From Kiritimatiellia bacterium (GTDB lineage Bacteria; Verrucomicrobiota; Kiritimatiellia; CAIQIC01; JAGNIJ01): 43,824 bases of DNA. The stretch is from positions 1 through 43,824 of the forward strand of contig JAGNIJ010000040.1 in NCBI GenBank assembly GCA_018001225.1, written 5' to 3'. The translations under genes and the position numbers were made by a program. This document shows positions 32,695 to 41,111 of the stretch, piece by piece. Numbering within the stretch: the first letter of the stretch is position 1; each line of letters starts with the position of its first letter. Below the pieces are notes generated by a model. The model made no database searches. It worked only from the letters and a program-made list of their open reading frames with translations, and was not told where the DNA came from.

Positions 32695-33663
32695 ATGAAG
32701 CATCCAGCGTCGCACGAGTGCACGGGAACAGCCTCGGAATACTGCCTGTGCCGGGCGGCGACCGGCCTGCTCTCGCTGTACTCGGGCGGGCCCGAGGACC
32801 GCGCGGACAGCCTGCTGGGCTCCTATCCCAACACGACCAACATCGAGGAGGGCCTTCGCATCCTCGTCGACGTCATGCTGCCCGGGCGCATGTCCCAGGC
32901 GGAAATCCAGGCGGAGGAACTGGGCCTGTTCCTCGTCCGCCGCCTCGGCGAGGCCTGGCGCCTGCTGCGGCCCGAGGTGGAGAGGGCCATCCCCTTCCGC
33001 TGGATGGGCCAGGCCGCCCGCATGGAGGGCGCCCCGAAGCCCGTGGACCCCCACGAGGAATCCGGCCGCGTGATGCAGTCCTTCGTCGAGCGGTTGGGCG
33101 AGATCCGGAAACTGCTGGTGGAAGACATCCGGGCCGCGTACGACGGCGACCCGGCGGCGCTGACCTATGCCGAGGTCCAATTGGCGTACCCCGGACTGCT
33201 GGCGATCGCCTCGCACCGCCTGGCGCACGAGTTCTACAAGCTCCACGTGCCCATCGTACCGCGCGTGATGAGCGAGTGGACGCACTCGCAGACGGGCGTG
33301 GACATCCATCCCGGCGCGGAGATCGGGCACGGTTTCTTCATCGACCACGCGACCGGCGTGGTCATCGGCGAAACGACCCACATCGGCCACCACGTCAAGC
33401 TGTACCAGGGCGTCACGCTGGGGGCGCGCAGCTTCTCGCTCGACGCGCAGGGCCAGCCGGTCAAGCACGTGAAGCGGCATCCGACGGTAGAGGACGACGT
33501 GGTGATCTACGCGCACGCGACGATCCTCGGCGGCGACACGGTCATCGGCCGGGGCTCGACGATCGGGGCCAACGTGTTCCTGATGGAGAGCGTGCCGCCC
33601 AAGAGCTTCGTGACCAGCAAGCACGCCGAACTCCACATCAAGCGGGGCAACGAGAACGCCTGA
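32695..33663 (+). CDS. epsC: Serine O-acetyltransferase, EpsC/CysE type
   Basis: The enzyme makes O-acetylserine from serine and acetyl-CoA, the first step of cysteine synthesis. 322 residues from the ATG at 32695 (GGGAG upstream; 32674 is an alternative start). N-terminal helical domain (about 1-190), then a left-handed beta-helix of hexapeptide repeats (about 200-315): GVDIHPGAEIGHGFFIDHAT, GVVIGETTHIGHHVKLYQGV, TLGARSF, HPTVEDDVVIYAHATILGGD. The catalytic His/Asp of the FIDHATG segment is present. Length and the long N-terminal domain match the EpsC branch rather than E. coli CysE. It has a small EamA-like gene directly after it, 17 bases on, and may share a transcript with it. Confidence 0.92.
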   Translation: MKHPASHECTGTASEYCLCRAATGLLSLYSGGPEDRADSLLGSYPNTTNIEEGLRILVDVMLPGRMSQAEIQAEELGLFLVRRLGEAWRLLRPEVERAIPFRWMGQAARMEGAPKPVDPHEESGRVMQSFVERLGEIRKLLVEDIRAAYDGDPAALTYAEVQLAYPGLLAIASHRLAHEFYKLHVPIVPRVMSEWTHSQTGVDIHPGAEIGHGFFIDHATGVVIGETTHIGHHVKLYQGVTLGARSFSLDAQGQPVKHVKRHPTVEDDVVIYAHATILGGDTVIGRGSTIGANVFLMESVPPKSFVTSKHAELHIKRGNENA

Positions 33664-33680
33664 CGCCGCGGCCCGCGACC

Positions 33681-34019
33681 ATGACCCGGATCCTGGCTAT
33701 TCTCCTCGGCACGCAATTCCTCTACTCCATCAGCGACTTCATGGGGCGCGCGTACATGGCGCGCTACGGCTTCAGGGTCGCGGCGTTCTGGAGCGGCTGG
33801 TTCCTGGCCTACCTGGTCATCCGCCAGGTCGCCATGGTCGGCCAGCTCTATCTCTTCGCCCACGTGCCGCTCGGCAAGAGCATGGCGCTGCTGGGGGCCG
33901 TGTCCATCGTGATCAGCAACCTGCTGGGCTGGCTGTTCCTCGGCGAGGTGCTGTCCCTGTACGGGTACCTCGGGGTGTTCCTGGCCATGACGGCCATCCT
34001 GGTCATGACCTTGCGCTGA
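33681..34019 (+). CDS. Small EamA/DMT-type membrane protein
   Basis: 112 residues with about four membrane segments. The second half, SMALLGAVSIVISNLLGWLF followed by LGEVLSLYGYLGVFLAM, has the conserved glutamate and glycine pattern of the drug/metabolite transporter (EamA) superfamily, where one such half is about 110 residues and two halves normally form a transporter. Proteins this short work as dimers in the SMR group. It follows epsC closely and converges with the MscS gene, leaving 14 bases. Export of a metabolite such as a cysteine precursor is conceivable from context but not shown. Confidence 0.75.
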   Translation: MTRILAILLGTQFLYSISDFMGRAYMARYGFRVAAFWSGWFLAYLVIRQVAMVGQLYLFAHVPLGKSMALLGAVSIVISNLLGWLFLGEVLSLYGYLGVFLAMTAILVMTLR

Positions 34020-34033
34020 AGTGCCAGCCTCGA

Positions 34034-35632
34034 TCAGCCGCTGACGCCCAGCAGGCGTAGGAACCGGCGCAGGATGGTTTCCTTCTTGAGGGTCTCCGCC
34101 ACGTTCGCCGGGCCCAGGGATTTCAGCTGCTCCAGCGCCGCGAGGTTGGCCTCCGCGCGATGCGCCACGATCCGGGCCAGCGCCTCCGGCACTTCCGGGC
34201 GCACGGCCAGCAGCCGCGTGAACGCCTCGCGCGAAATCAGCAGCATCTCCGTCTCGCCGGGCGAGACCAGCGTCGCCGTGCGCGGGAGACCCGTGACGAG
34301 GCTCATCTCCCCGAACAGCGAGCCGGGGCCCAGGTCAAACTCGTTCGCCTGCCGCAGGTCGCTGTACTCCACCCGGCCACGGACGGTTCCGCGCACTAGC
34401 ACGTAGCACGATTCCCCGGGATCGCCCTGCCGGAAAATGGTTTCGCCGGCCGTGAATCGGACACGGCGGATCGAGGGCGAAATCCCGGCCAGGTCCGTTT
34501 CCGACAATAAGGCCTGGCCTTTTTCATCCACGAGCAGCTTGCCGATGAAATCGCTGCGCAGCAGGTCCCGCGCGGTGTCGCGGACATCCTCGCTCTCGGG
34601 CGGCATGCGGCGCTGGCGATAGACGACGGCCATGAAATCGTTGAGCAGCTTGTCGCTCATCGGGAACGGGATCTCAATGCCGCGGCGCTTAAAGCGGTAC
34701 CAGATCATCCGCATCACGTCACCCTCGACGGCGGTGCGGTCGTAGAACTGGTTTGTCCAGAAACGCAGCCGGTAGTTGATGCCGAAATCCTTGTACTCGA
34801 CGAGATAGGCCGACGGCGCCGGTTCGCGCAGGACCTCCGGGATCGCCCGCGCGGATTCCAGCAGCGCCTCGATCACCTCGCCGGGTGCATCCGAGTAGCT
34901 AGCCCCCACGTTGACCGCGTGCCGCCGGAGCGGCGTGGGCCGGGTCATGTTGTGGATGACAGAGGAGGCGACGACCCCGTTGGGGATGACCATGATATGG
35001 CCGGCCACCGTGCGCAAACGGGTCTCGCGCCAGTTGGTCTCGATGACCTCTCCTTCCGTATCGCCGATCGCGACCCAGTCACCGGGCAGGACGGATCCGA
35101 CCACATGCAGGGACATGCCGCCCAGGAGGTTGCCCAGCACGCCCTGCAGGGCGAAGCCGACCACCGCCGTCACTAGCGCCGTGGAGGCCAGGAGCGGAGA
35201 GATGTTGACGCCGAGCTGGTACTTCAGCACGGCAAAGGCGGCCAGCAGGAGGGCCAGGCCACGGATGATGTTGCGCATGAGCCGCGGCACGCGAAACGCC
35301 CGGCCGGCCAGGCGGCCCGCGTGCAGAACGATCAGCTCGATCGCGCCGAGGACCAGCACCACGACCCAGAACGTCAGCCAGGCGGACACATGTTTCGGGT
35401 GGCCCTGCAACCAGGCCAAGGCCTCGCCATTCCGCTTCAGCAGCCACAGGAGCACATGCGTGGCCACGAGCACGATGAGCGGCCGGAGCAGGAGGATCCG
35501 CCAGGAAGGCGTCTCGTCCTGTTCCCCCGCGCCGGCGCGCCGGCGCCACCCGCTCGTCAGGACCACGGCCAGCAGGTACAGGCCCAGCAGGACGACTCCT
35601 TCCAGGAAGGCCGGCAGCAGGGCGTGATTCAC
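34034..35632 (-). CDS. MscS channel with C-terminal cyclic-nucleotide-binding domain
   Basis: 532 residues. About five membrane segments (near 7-30, 47-65, 84-105, 143-160 and 167-185) end in the MscS pore helix and beta domain (VVGFALQGVLGNLLGGMSLH, VGSVLPGDWVAIGDTEGEVI, IPNGVVASSVIHNMTRP; about 155-232). Then comes the MscS C-terminal domain and a CNB domain (about 385-495) with FRQGDPGESCYVLVRGTVRG and FGEMSLVTGLPRTATLV, including the phosphate-binding E and R of cAMP/cGMP sites. Such bCNG channels are gated or tuned by cyclic nucleotides. Start overlaps the metallo-hydrolase stop (ATGA). The adenylate cyclase of the same operon is the natural source of the ligand. Confidence 0.9.
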   Translation of the reverse strand: MNHALLPAFLEGVVLLGLYLLAVVLTSGWRRRAGAGEQDETPSWRILLLRPLIVLVATHVLLWLLKRNGEALAWLQGHPKHVSAWLTFWVVVLVLGAIELIVLHAGRLAGRAFRVPRLMRNIIRGLALLLAAFAVLKYQLGVNISPLLASTALVTAVVGFALQGVLGNLLGGMSLHVVGSVLPGDWVAIGDTEGEVIETNWRETRLRTVAGHIMVIPNGVVASSVIHNMTRPTPLRRHAVNVGASYSDAPGEVIEALLESARAIPEVLREPAPSAYLVEYKDFGINYRLRFWTNQFYDRTAVEGDVMRMIWYRFKRRGIEIPFPMSDKLLNDFMAVVYRQRRMPPESEDVRDTARDLLRSDFIGKLLVDEKGQALLSETDLAGISPSIRRVRFTAGETIFRQGDPGESCYVLVRGTVRGRVEYSDLRQANEFDLGPGSLFGEMSLVTGLPRTATLVSPGETEMLLISREAFTRLLAVRPEVPEALARIVAHRAEANLAALEQLKSLGPANVAETLKKETILRRFLRLLGVSG

Positions 35633-36450
35633 AATTCCACCTCCATGCCGTCCTGGGCCAGGCCCGCCCCCGGATACGCCACCAGGAGCCGGCGCTGGAT
35701 GCGGTCCAACTGCTCATCCCGGCCGTCCGGCGCGTGGTGAATCACCAGGAGTTGCCCCGCCTGCACGTCACGGGCCACCTCGACGGCGTCCTCCCACGTA
35801 CTGTGTCCCCAGCCCTTGAAGGCCGGATACGTCGCGCGGCTGTAGTGCCCGTCGAAGAGCAGCAGCCGACAGGGCCCGGGTTGGCGGCACAAATCGAGAA
35901 ACATCCGTTTTTCATCCGGGCTGGAAAGATCCCATTCGATATCCGTCGCAAAAACGAGCGAGGCGCCCGTCGACGGTTCGTCCAGTCGGTACGCCACGCA
36001 GCCGCCGGGGTGATGCACCGGGCAGGACCGGAGTTGCAGCCCGCCGAACTGTTCGGGAATCGGCTCGAAGCGAAGGCCGGCCTGCACCCGCTCCATCTGG
36101 ATCGGCCAGAACGGCTGCTTCATGAGCTGGGACAGGATCTGTTCCGCCCTCTGCCCGCCGGCATCGGGCGCCGCCACGCGCAGGGTCACGCCCTTGACGT
36201 AGAGAAGCGGAAACGAAGGCCAGCCGACCACGTGGTCGAGGTGGAAGTGCGTGAGCAACACCATCACCTCGGCGGGCGGATGCTCCGCGAAGCGCGCTCC
36301 CAGCGGCCGGATCCCGGTCCCGGCGTCCAGGAAAAGCGTTTCCCCCGCCTGCCCTTGCACCAGGATGCACGTCGTCTCGCCGCCGTATCGCATGAATCCC
36401 GGCTGGGCGGCGCTGCTGGTTCCCCGGGCTCCCCCGATCGTGATTTTCAT
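35629..36450 (-). CDS. Metallo-beta-lactamase-fold hydrolase, possible cyclic-nucleotide phosphodiesterase
   Basis: 273 residues of the MBL fold: opening MKITIGGARGTSSAAQPGF and RYGGETTCILV, LDAGTGIRPLG, the metal motif THFHLDHVVGWP (HxHxDH; about 87-98), later SCPVHHPGGCVAYR, FATDIEW and a terminal VIHHAPD. The gene lies between adenylate cyclase (one base gap) and a cyclic-nucleotide-binding channel (four-base overlap). MBL-fold enzymes of this subtype are often next to CHASE2 cyclases, as I recall, and class II cyclic nucleotide phosphodiesterases share the fold, so hydrolysis of cAMP/cGMP is a reasonable inference; RNase Z-like or other phosphodiester activity remains open. Confidence 0.85.
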   Translation of the reverse strand: MKITIGGARGTSSAAQPGFMRYGGETTCILVQGQAGETLFLDAGTGIRPLGARFAEHPPAEVMVLLTHFHLDHVVGWPSFPLLYVKGVTLRVAAPDAGGQRAEQILSQLMKQPFWPIQMERVQAGLRFEPIPEQFGGLQLRSCPVHHPGGCVAYRLDEPSTGASLVFATDIEWDLSSPDEKRMFLDLCRQPGPCRLLLFDGHYSRATYPAFKGWGHSTWEDAVEVARDVQAGQLLVIHHAPDGRDEQLDRIQRRLLVAYPGAGLAQDGMEVEL

Positions 36451-36451
36451 G

Positions 36452-38590
36452 TCACCCCTTCTCCGTCAGGTTCCACACGCCGGCCCAGTCGGCCGGCGGG
36501 GCCGCCTGGTACAGGCGGCAGCGCCCGGCGTACGCTTGCGAGGCGGGGTCCTCCGCCTGTCGTTCAAACAGGGGAAGGGCCTCCGCGAATTTTCCTTCGA
36601 AAAAGAGGCGCAGCGCGCGCCCGAAGTCGGCGTGCCATTCCGGCCGTGTCTCGCCGGGCAGGCCGGTGGGCTCAAAGACAGCCACGGGCTGCTTGCGGCC
36701 GACCACGGTCAAGCGCGCCAACGGACGCCCCGCGAACGCGCCCGCGGTTTTTTCCCAGGTGGACTCGGAGACCATGAAGTAGGTGCCGAACGCCTTGTTC
36801 GCGCCCTCGAGCCGCGAGGCCAGGTTGGCGGCGTCGCCGAGGACGGTGTAGTTGAACCGGTCGCGGGAGCCCATGTTGCCGACCGTCACGTCGCCGGTAT
36901 GGATGCCGATGCGCATCTTGACCACGGCGCCGTACTTCTCCTGCCACTCCGCGCGGCGCTCCGCCAGCCGCCGCTGGCACCGGAGCGCGGCCCGGCAGGC
37001 GCGCGCGGCGTGGTCGGGCTGCGCCACCGGCGCGTTCCAGAACGCGACGATCGCGTCGCCGATAAACTTGTCGAGGTACCCGCCCTCCTCCTTGATGATC
37101 TCGCCCATCTCCGACAGGTACTCGTTGAGCAGGCCGATGAGCTGGGTCGGGTCGAGCCGCTCGGAGAAGGAGGAGAATTTCTCGATGTCGGAGAAGAAGA
37201 TCGTCAGCTCGCGCTTCTCGCCGCCGAGCGACAGCCGCGACGGGTCGGCGAGGAGCTGGTCGATCACCGTCTCGCCCAGGTAGAACTTGAAGGCGGACTT
37301 GATGAACGCCTTCTGCCGGCCCTCGGTGGCGTAGTTCACCACGACGGCGCCGACCACGGCGAGCAGCACGGCGACCTCGCCCACGGCCACCGGCCACCAA
37401 ATCCCCACCCGGTACGTCGCCAGCCCCGCGAGCGGCGGGAGGGGCAGGAAAACCACAAAGGCCGCGACGTTCTGCCATGCCTTCCGGCCGAGGGTCACGG
37501 CGATGCCGCTCAACAGGGCCAGCAGGAGCGTGGCCAGCCACACCACGCCGGGCCGGGCGTCGCGCACGAACTGCGCGGCGAGCAAGTTGTCCAGCATCGT
37601 CGTGTGAATCTCCACGCCGGGATAGACGCGGCTGATCGGCGTGGGCCGCAGGTCGAGCAGAGCGGGGGCGCTGAAGCCGAAAAAGACATAGGCATCCCGG
37701 AACTCTTCCGGCTTCACGACGGGCTCGCCGCCCTCGCGCAGGCGAAGTTCCGACTGGATGATCGAGGCCGCGCTGAACGAGGGATGCGTGCCGGATCGCC
37801 CGATGTAACGCAGCGTCGCACGGCCGCGCCGGTCGATGGGGATGCGCCGGTCGCCCACCTTCAACCAGCCCGGCTCCAGTCGCACGGCCACTTCGGTCCC
37901 GGCCGCCTTCTGGTCGGCCAGCCACGCGGCCAGGCCCAGCGACGGAACGGCCCTCCCGTCGAACACCCGGAAGAGCGCGGCCCGCCGGAACACGCCGTCC
38001 GGGTCCGGCTGGTCGGACACGTTGCCCCAGGCCACCCCGGGTTGGATCAACTCCGGCACGGGAAAAGCGGCGCGGACCACCCGCCCCGTAAAGGCGCGCC
38101 GCCCGGCCCGCCAGTCTTTCAAGCCCTGGAATTCCGGCCACGGCGGCGGCGCCCCTTCCGGCCATTCGGCGGCGTCACCCGCCGTCTCGCCGCCGATGTA
38201 CAGCGCGGCAACATAGGCGCGCGTCCGGCCGATGGCGGCCCCGAACGTTTCGTCGTCGCTCACGCCGTAAAACGACGGCTCGGTGAAGATCACGTCGAAG
38301 GCCACGGCCCGGGCTCCGGCCCGGCCGCAGAAATCCAGCAGCGCGGAGTACAGCTCGCGGGGCCACGGCCAGGAGAGCCCCATCTCCTTCTTGCCCCAGT
38401 CCAGGCTGGCCTGGTCGAGCAGGATGACCTTGATCCGCGGCGTTTCCGGGCTCGGCTGCTTGAGCCAGAGCACGCGCCAGCGCCACGCGATGTTCTCCAG
38501 CGGATCGAGCTTGCCCCAGCGCCAGAGGCCAATGGCCGCCAGCGCGGCGGCCAGGCCGACCAGGAGGCCATAAAGAAGCTTCTTCCGCAT
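36452..38590 (-). CDS. CHASE2-domain adenylate/guanylate cyclase (class III)
   Basis: 712 residues. An N-terminal membrane segment (KLLYGLLVGLAAALAAIGLW), an extracytoplasmic CHASE2 sensor domain (about 35-330: IKVILLDQASLDW, SWPWPRELYSALLDF, AVAFDVIFTEPS), then three membrane segments (about 345-420) and a class III cyclase domain (about 455-640) with FFSDIEKFSSFS (metal-binding Asp), GDAIVAFWNAPV (second Asp), and YTVLGDAANLASRLEGANK (transition-state N and R). It senses an outside signal and makes cAMP or cGMP in the cytoplasm. It is the first gene of a three-gene operon with the MBL hydrolase and channel. Followed upstream by the inverted repeat at 38625-38699. Confidence 0.93.
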   Translation of the reverse strand: MRKKLLYGLLVGLAAALAAIGLWRWGKLDPLENIAWRWRVLWLKQPSPETPRIKVILLDQASLDWGKKEMGLSWPWPRELYSALLDFCGRAGARAVAFDVIFTEPSFYGVSDDETFGAAIGRTRAYVAALYIGGETAGDAAEWPEGAPPPWPEFQGLKDWRAGRRAFTGRVVRAAFPVPELIQPGVAWGNVSDQPDPDGVFRRAALFRVFDGRAVPSLGLAAWLADQKAAGTEVAVRLEPGWLKVGDRRIPIDRRGRATLRYIGRSGTHPSFSAASIIQSELRLREGGEPVVKPEEFRDAYVFFGFSAPALLDLRPTPISRVYPGVEIHTTMLDNLLAAQFVRDARPGVVWLATLLLALLSGIAVTLGRKAWQNVAAFVVFLPLPPLAGLATYRVGIWWPVAVGEVAVLLAVVGAVVVNYATEGRQKAFIKSAFKFYLGETVIDQLLADPSRLSLGGEKRELTIFFSDIEKFSSFSERLDPTQLIGLLNEYLSEMGEIIKEEGGYLDKFIGDAIVAFWNAPVAQPDHAARACRAALRCQRRLAERRAEWQEKYGAVVKMRIGIHTGDVTVGNMGSRDRFNYTVLGDAANLASRLEGANKAFGTYFMVSESTWEKTAGAFAGRPLARLTVVGRKQPVAVFEPTGLPGETRPEWHADFGRALRLFFEGKFAEALPLFERQAEDPASQAYAGRCRLYQAAPPADWAGVWNLTEKG

Positions 38591-38624
38591 GATGACTACG
38601 TCGGGTTGCTGTTCAGTGAACGTT

Positions 38625-38699
38625 GGTCATCCCGAGCGGAGCGAGGGATCTCCAGCGTTATGAAAAGGCCGGAGTTCCCTCACTTCGTTCGGGATGACC
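38625..38699. repeat. Long imperfect inverted repeat (REP/MITE-like)
   Basis: GGTCATCCCGAGCGGAGCGA (continuing GGGATCTCC) and, 17 bases further, GGAGTTCCCTCACTTCGTTC (continuing GGGATGACC) are inverted arms of 29 bases with about five mismatches. They sit in the gap between cyclase and M48 genes. The arm sequence resembles the widespread GTCATCCCGAACGAAGTGAG intergenic repeat seen in many bacterial genomes, as I recall it. No coding capacity; a folded transcript could also act as a terminator or mRNA stabiliser. Confidence 0.75.
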
Positions 38700-38731
38700 C
38701 CTGATGCGATCCGTCTCCTGTTGGACATTCG

Positions 38732-39640
38732 CTAGATACCCTGCATCGCCCGCTCAAACCGGGCCTGGCGCGCGGCCGGCTCGGTCCGTTCCGGCGCGGA
38801 GCCGATCCACCCCCGTATGTCGCGGACGCGGTCTTCCGGGTCCGGGTGGGTCTTGGCGAAGTCCAGCCCGCCGGGCTTCAACTTCCTCTCCATCTGCTCG
38901 AGCATGTCGACGAGGGCCTGCGGATCGTAGCCGACCTGCTCCAGGATCTTCACGGCGCCCTTGTCCGCGTCGCGCTCCTGGCCGCGGGCGTAGCCGCTGT
39001 TCATCAGGGTGCCCGTGATGTCGGTGATGCTGCCCTCGAAGGCGGTGGTCAGTTCCGCCAGGTCCTCGCTGCCGAAGGTCTTGGCGCTTTCCACGGCGAG
39101 GATGGTGAGGGCGGACGTCAAGCGGCCCTGCTTGATCGCCTTGAGCCCGTGCTGGTTCTGCACGTGCCCGATCTCGTGGGCCAGCACGGAAGCCAGCGCG
39201 TCCTCGGTCCGGCAGCAGCGCAACATGCCCCGCGTGACCAGGATCAGCCCGCCGGGCGCCGCGAAGGCGTTGATCTCGTCGCTATCGAGGATCATGAAGT
39301 GGTACCCGCCGAAGGTCTCGGGTCTGGTCGAGGCCAGGGCCAGGCTCTGGCCCAGCAGGTTCAGGTAGCGGTGCGCGGCGTCGTTGGAGTACGGTTCGTA
39401 CTTCGTCAGGATCGTCGCGGCCACGGCGCGGCCGATGTAGTACTCCTGCTCGGGGGTGATGTCCTCGAAGGTCTTGGCCACGGCGGCCGTGGTCCGCGTG
39501 AGCGAGGCCGCCTCGTTGGTGGTCATGGTTCCCGTGGCCACGCCCACCGCGGCGCCGAGTTCGCCGGCGACCTCGAGGGTTTTGCAGCCAGCCAGGCCGA
39601 TCGCCGCCGCCGCCAGGATCAGCAGGAAGAGCTGCTTCAT
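38732..39640 (-). CDS. M48-family metalloprotease, lipoprotein
   Basis: 302 residues with a lipoprotein signal (LFLLILAAAAIGLAGC, lipobox LAGC near residue 18), the zinc site HEIGHVQNQHGLKAI (HExxH; about 155-170) and a downstream ERDADKGAVKIL glutamate (third zinc ligand; about 220). Length and layout match the periplasmic M48/BepA-like outer-membrane quality-control proteases, although the TPR part of BepA is missing. It is likely anchored in the outer or inner membrane and degrades misfolded envelope proteins. The start overlaps the stop of the SH3 gene upstream (ATGA), so the two are co-translated. Confidence 0.92.
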   Translation of the reverse strand: MKQLFLLILAAAAIGLAGCKTLEVAGELGAAVGVATGTMTTNEAASLTRTTAAVAKTFEDITPEQEYYIGRAVAATILTKYEPYSNDAAHRYLNLLGQSLALASTRPETFGGYHFMILDSDEINAFAAPGGLILVTRGMLRCCRTEDALASVLAHEIGHVQNQHGLKAIKQGRLTSALTILAVESAKTFGSEDLAELTTAFEGSITDITGTLMNSGYARGQERDADKGAVKILEQVGYDPQALVDMLEQMERKLKPGGLDFAKTHPDPEDRVRDIRGWIGSAPERTEPAARQARFERAMQGI

Positions 39641-40122
39641 CGCTCACCTCCCGTCGAACTCTTCACGCCGCCCGCGCGGAGAAACGCCGTGAGTTCCTCC
39701 ATCGAGTACCGGGTCTTCTCCATCCAGTTCACCCAGCTGAAATCGACTTCGGGGTTCTGCTGCTTGAACTCCGCCTCGACCTCCTTGTTGAAGCCCTTGC
39801 CGGCCAGCGCCAGTTCCTCGCCCGAGGTCCGGGTCTGGACATCCTCGCTGCCGGACGCCAGCACGATCTTCTTCTTCGTCAGCGCGGACGAGTGCATCCA
39901 GCCTTTCGGGGCGCCGGCCGCCTGGACCTCCATCCAGTCGCCGCGCTGCTGGAGCACGTCCACGCGGGCCCCGTAATTCACCGTGGCCAGCACCTGCCCC
40001 AGGTACGACGGCGTGGCGCGGATTTGTCCGGCCTTGATCTGCACGCTCATCTCGGTCCCGGCCCACGCCGCCGGCGCCAGGGCCAGCAGGGCCGCGATCC
40101 CGATCATCGCTCGCATGTTCAT
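39637..40122 (-). CDS. Periplasmic SH3-domain protein
   Basis: 161 residues. A signal peptide (AMIGIAALLALAPAAWAGTE) precedes a bacterial SH3 domain (about 25-85: KAGQIRATPSYLGQVLATVN, YGARVDVLQQRGDWMEVQA, GWMHSSAL). The rest (about 90-161) is a helical part with SGEELALAGKGFNKEVEAEF. The ATG at 40122 follows AAGGGAG at good spacing. Bacterial SH3 domains bind cell-wall peptides. Stop overlaps the M48 gene, so this protein probably helps target or regulate that protease; this is inferred from coupling. Confidence 0.88.
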   Translation of the reverse strand: MNMRAMIGIAALLALAPAAWAGTEMSVQIKAGQIRATPSYLGQVLATVNYGARVDVLQQRGDWMEVQAAGAPKGWMHSSALTKKKIVLASGSEDVQTRTSGEELALAGKGFNKEVEAEFKQQNPEVDFSWVNWMEKTRYSMEELTAFLRAGGVKSSTGGER

Positions 40123-40172
40123 GGCATTCTCCCTTGTAAGCTTCCAATCATTAGACGTTGTGTGGCCCGGGT

Positions 40173-41111
40173 TTATTTAGTTTCTTCCGGCTCGATGGCG
40201 CCGGTTTTCCGGCGTATTTCCAGGAATAAATCCGCAATACGGGCCGCCAGGTCGGGCCGGCCGGCCTTTTCCGCCGCCGCCAGGGCCGGCTCGATGCACT
40301 TCAGGGCCGCCACGGTATCCCCCTGCCCGAACAGGCTGCGGGCGGCCCGGTAGTACCGATCCGCCGATTCCGCGGGCTGGCCGGCCTGGCCCCAGGCCTC
40401 GCCCGCACGGCGAAGCACCGCGGCGATTTCGTGCGGCGGGCGTCCGGCCTTCCGATAACCCGCCGCTTCCCTGTCGAGCCACGAGGCGGCCACGGCGGGT
40501 TGTCCCGTCATCCACGTAATCCGGGCCTGCAGGCCGGCGGCCCGGCCGTTCAGCAAGGCATCGCCCTTCCGTTCCAAGTCCTTCTCGATCGAAGCCAACA
40601 CGCGGAACGCGCGCGGGGCATCGTTCCCGTCCGCGGCGAGCTGGGCTTCGAGCAGGGCGGCCTGGATCCAGAGCGCGCCGTTCCGGTCGCGATCCAGCCG
40701 CGCCCGGGACTCCTCGACCAGGGCCGCGGCCTCCTCCCCCTGTCCGAGGTTCCGCGCGGCGCCGGCCTCGAGGAGGATGACTTCGGCGGTATTCTGCCGG
40801 GCGCGTTCCAACTCCGCGCGCGCCTCGCGCAGCAGCGGCCGGGCCGCCTCGTCGCGGCCCAGCGCGACGAGGCAGGCGGCAAGGTTGTAGGCGTTGTTGC
40901 CGATCTCGCGGGCGTCGTCGGCCGCGCGGGCCCTGTCCAGCGCGCGGCGGTACAATTGCTCGGCCTGCCCGTACGCGCCGTGCCGGAAGGACACCTGCGC
41001 CGAGGACGCGTAGCGCTGCAGGTCGGGATCGACCGGGCGGGCGGGCTTCGGCGGGGAGGAACAGCCGGCGGCCAGCAGGCCCGCGGCCAGCCACAGAACC
41101 GAGCGCCTCAT
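40173..41111 (-). CDS. TPR-rich lipoprotein after MlaD
   Basis: 312 residues. Lipoprotein signal SVLWLAAGLLAAGCSSPP (lipobox AAGC) and then tetratricopeptide-like helical pairs (about 35-300: FRHGAYGQAEQLYRRALDRA, DAREIGNNAYNLAACLVALG, EAARPLLREARAELERARQN). The ATG at 41111 overlaps the MlaD stop (ATGA), so I take this as the start and reject the longer frame. In Mla/MCE clusters of other bacteria the last gene is often a lipoprotein (for example MlaC or a PqiC-like one); this TPR protein may fill that slot, but I see no MlaC fold. Envelope location inferred from the signal. Confidence 0.88.
   Translation of the reverse strand: MRRSVLWLAAGLLAAGCSSPPKPARPVDPDLQRYASSAQVSFRHGAYGQAEQLYRRALDRARAADDAREIGNNAYNLAACLVALGRDEAARPLLREARAELERARQNTAEVILLEAGAARNLGQGEEAAALVEESRARLDRDRNGALWIQAALLEAQLAADGNDAPRAFRVLASIEKDLERKGDALLNGRAAGLQARITWMTGQPAVAASWLDREAAGYRKAGRPPHEIAAVLRRAGEAWGQAGQPAESADRYYRAARSLFGQGDTVAALKCIEPALAAAEKAGRPDLAARIADLFLEIRRKTGAIEPEETK

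Noticed and set aside
36251..38704. Very long plus-strand frame opposite the adenylate cyclase
   Set aside because: Shadow of the cyclase gene; the minus-strand product has complete CHASE2 and cyclase motifs.
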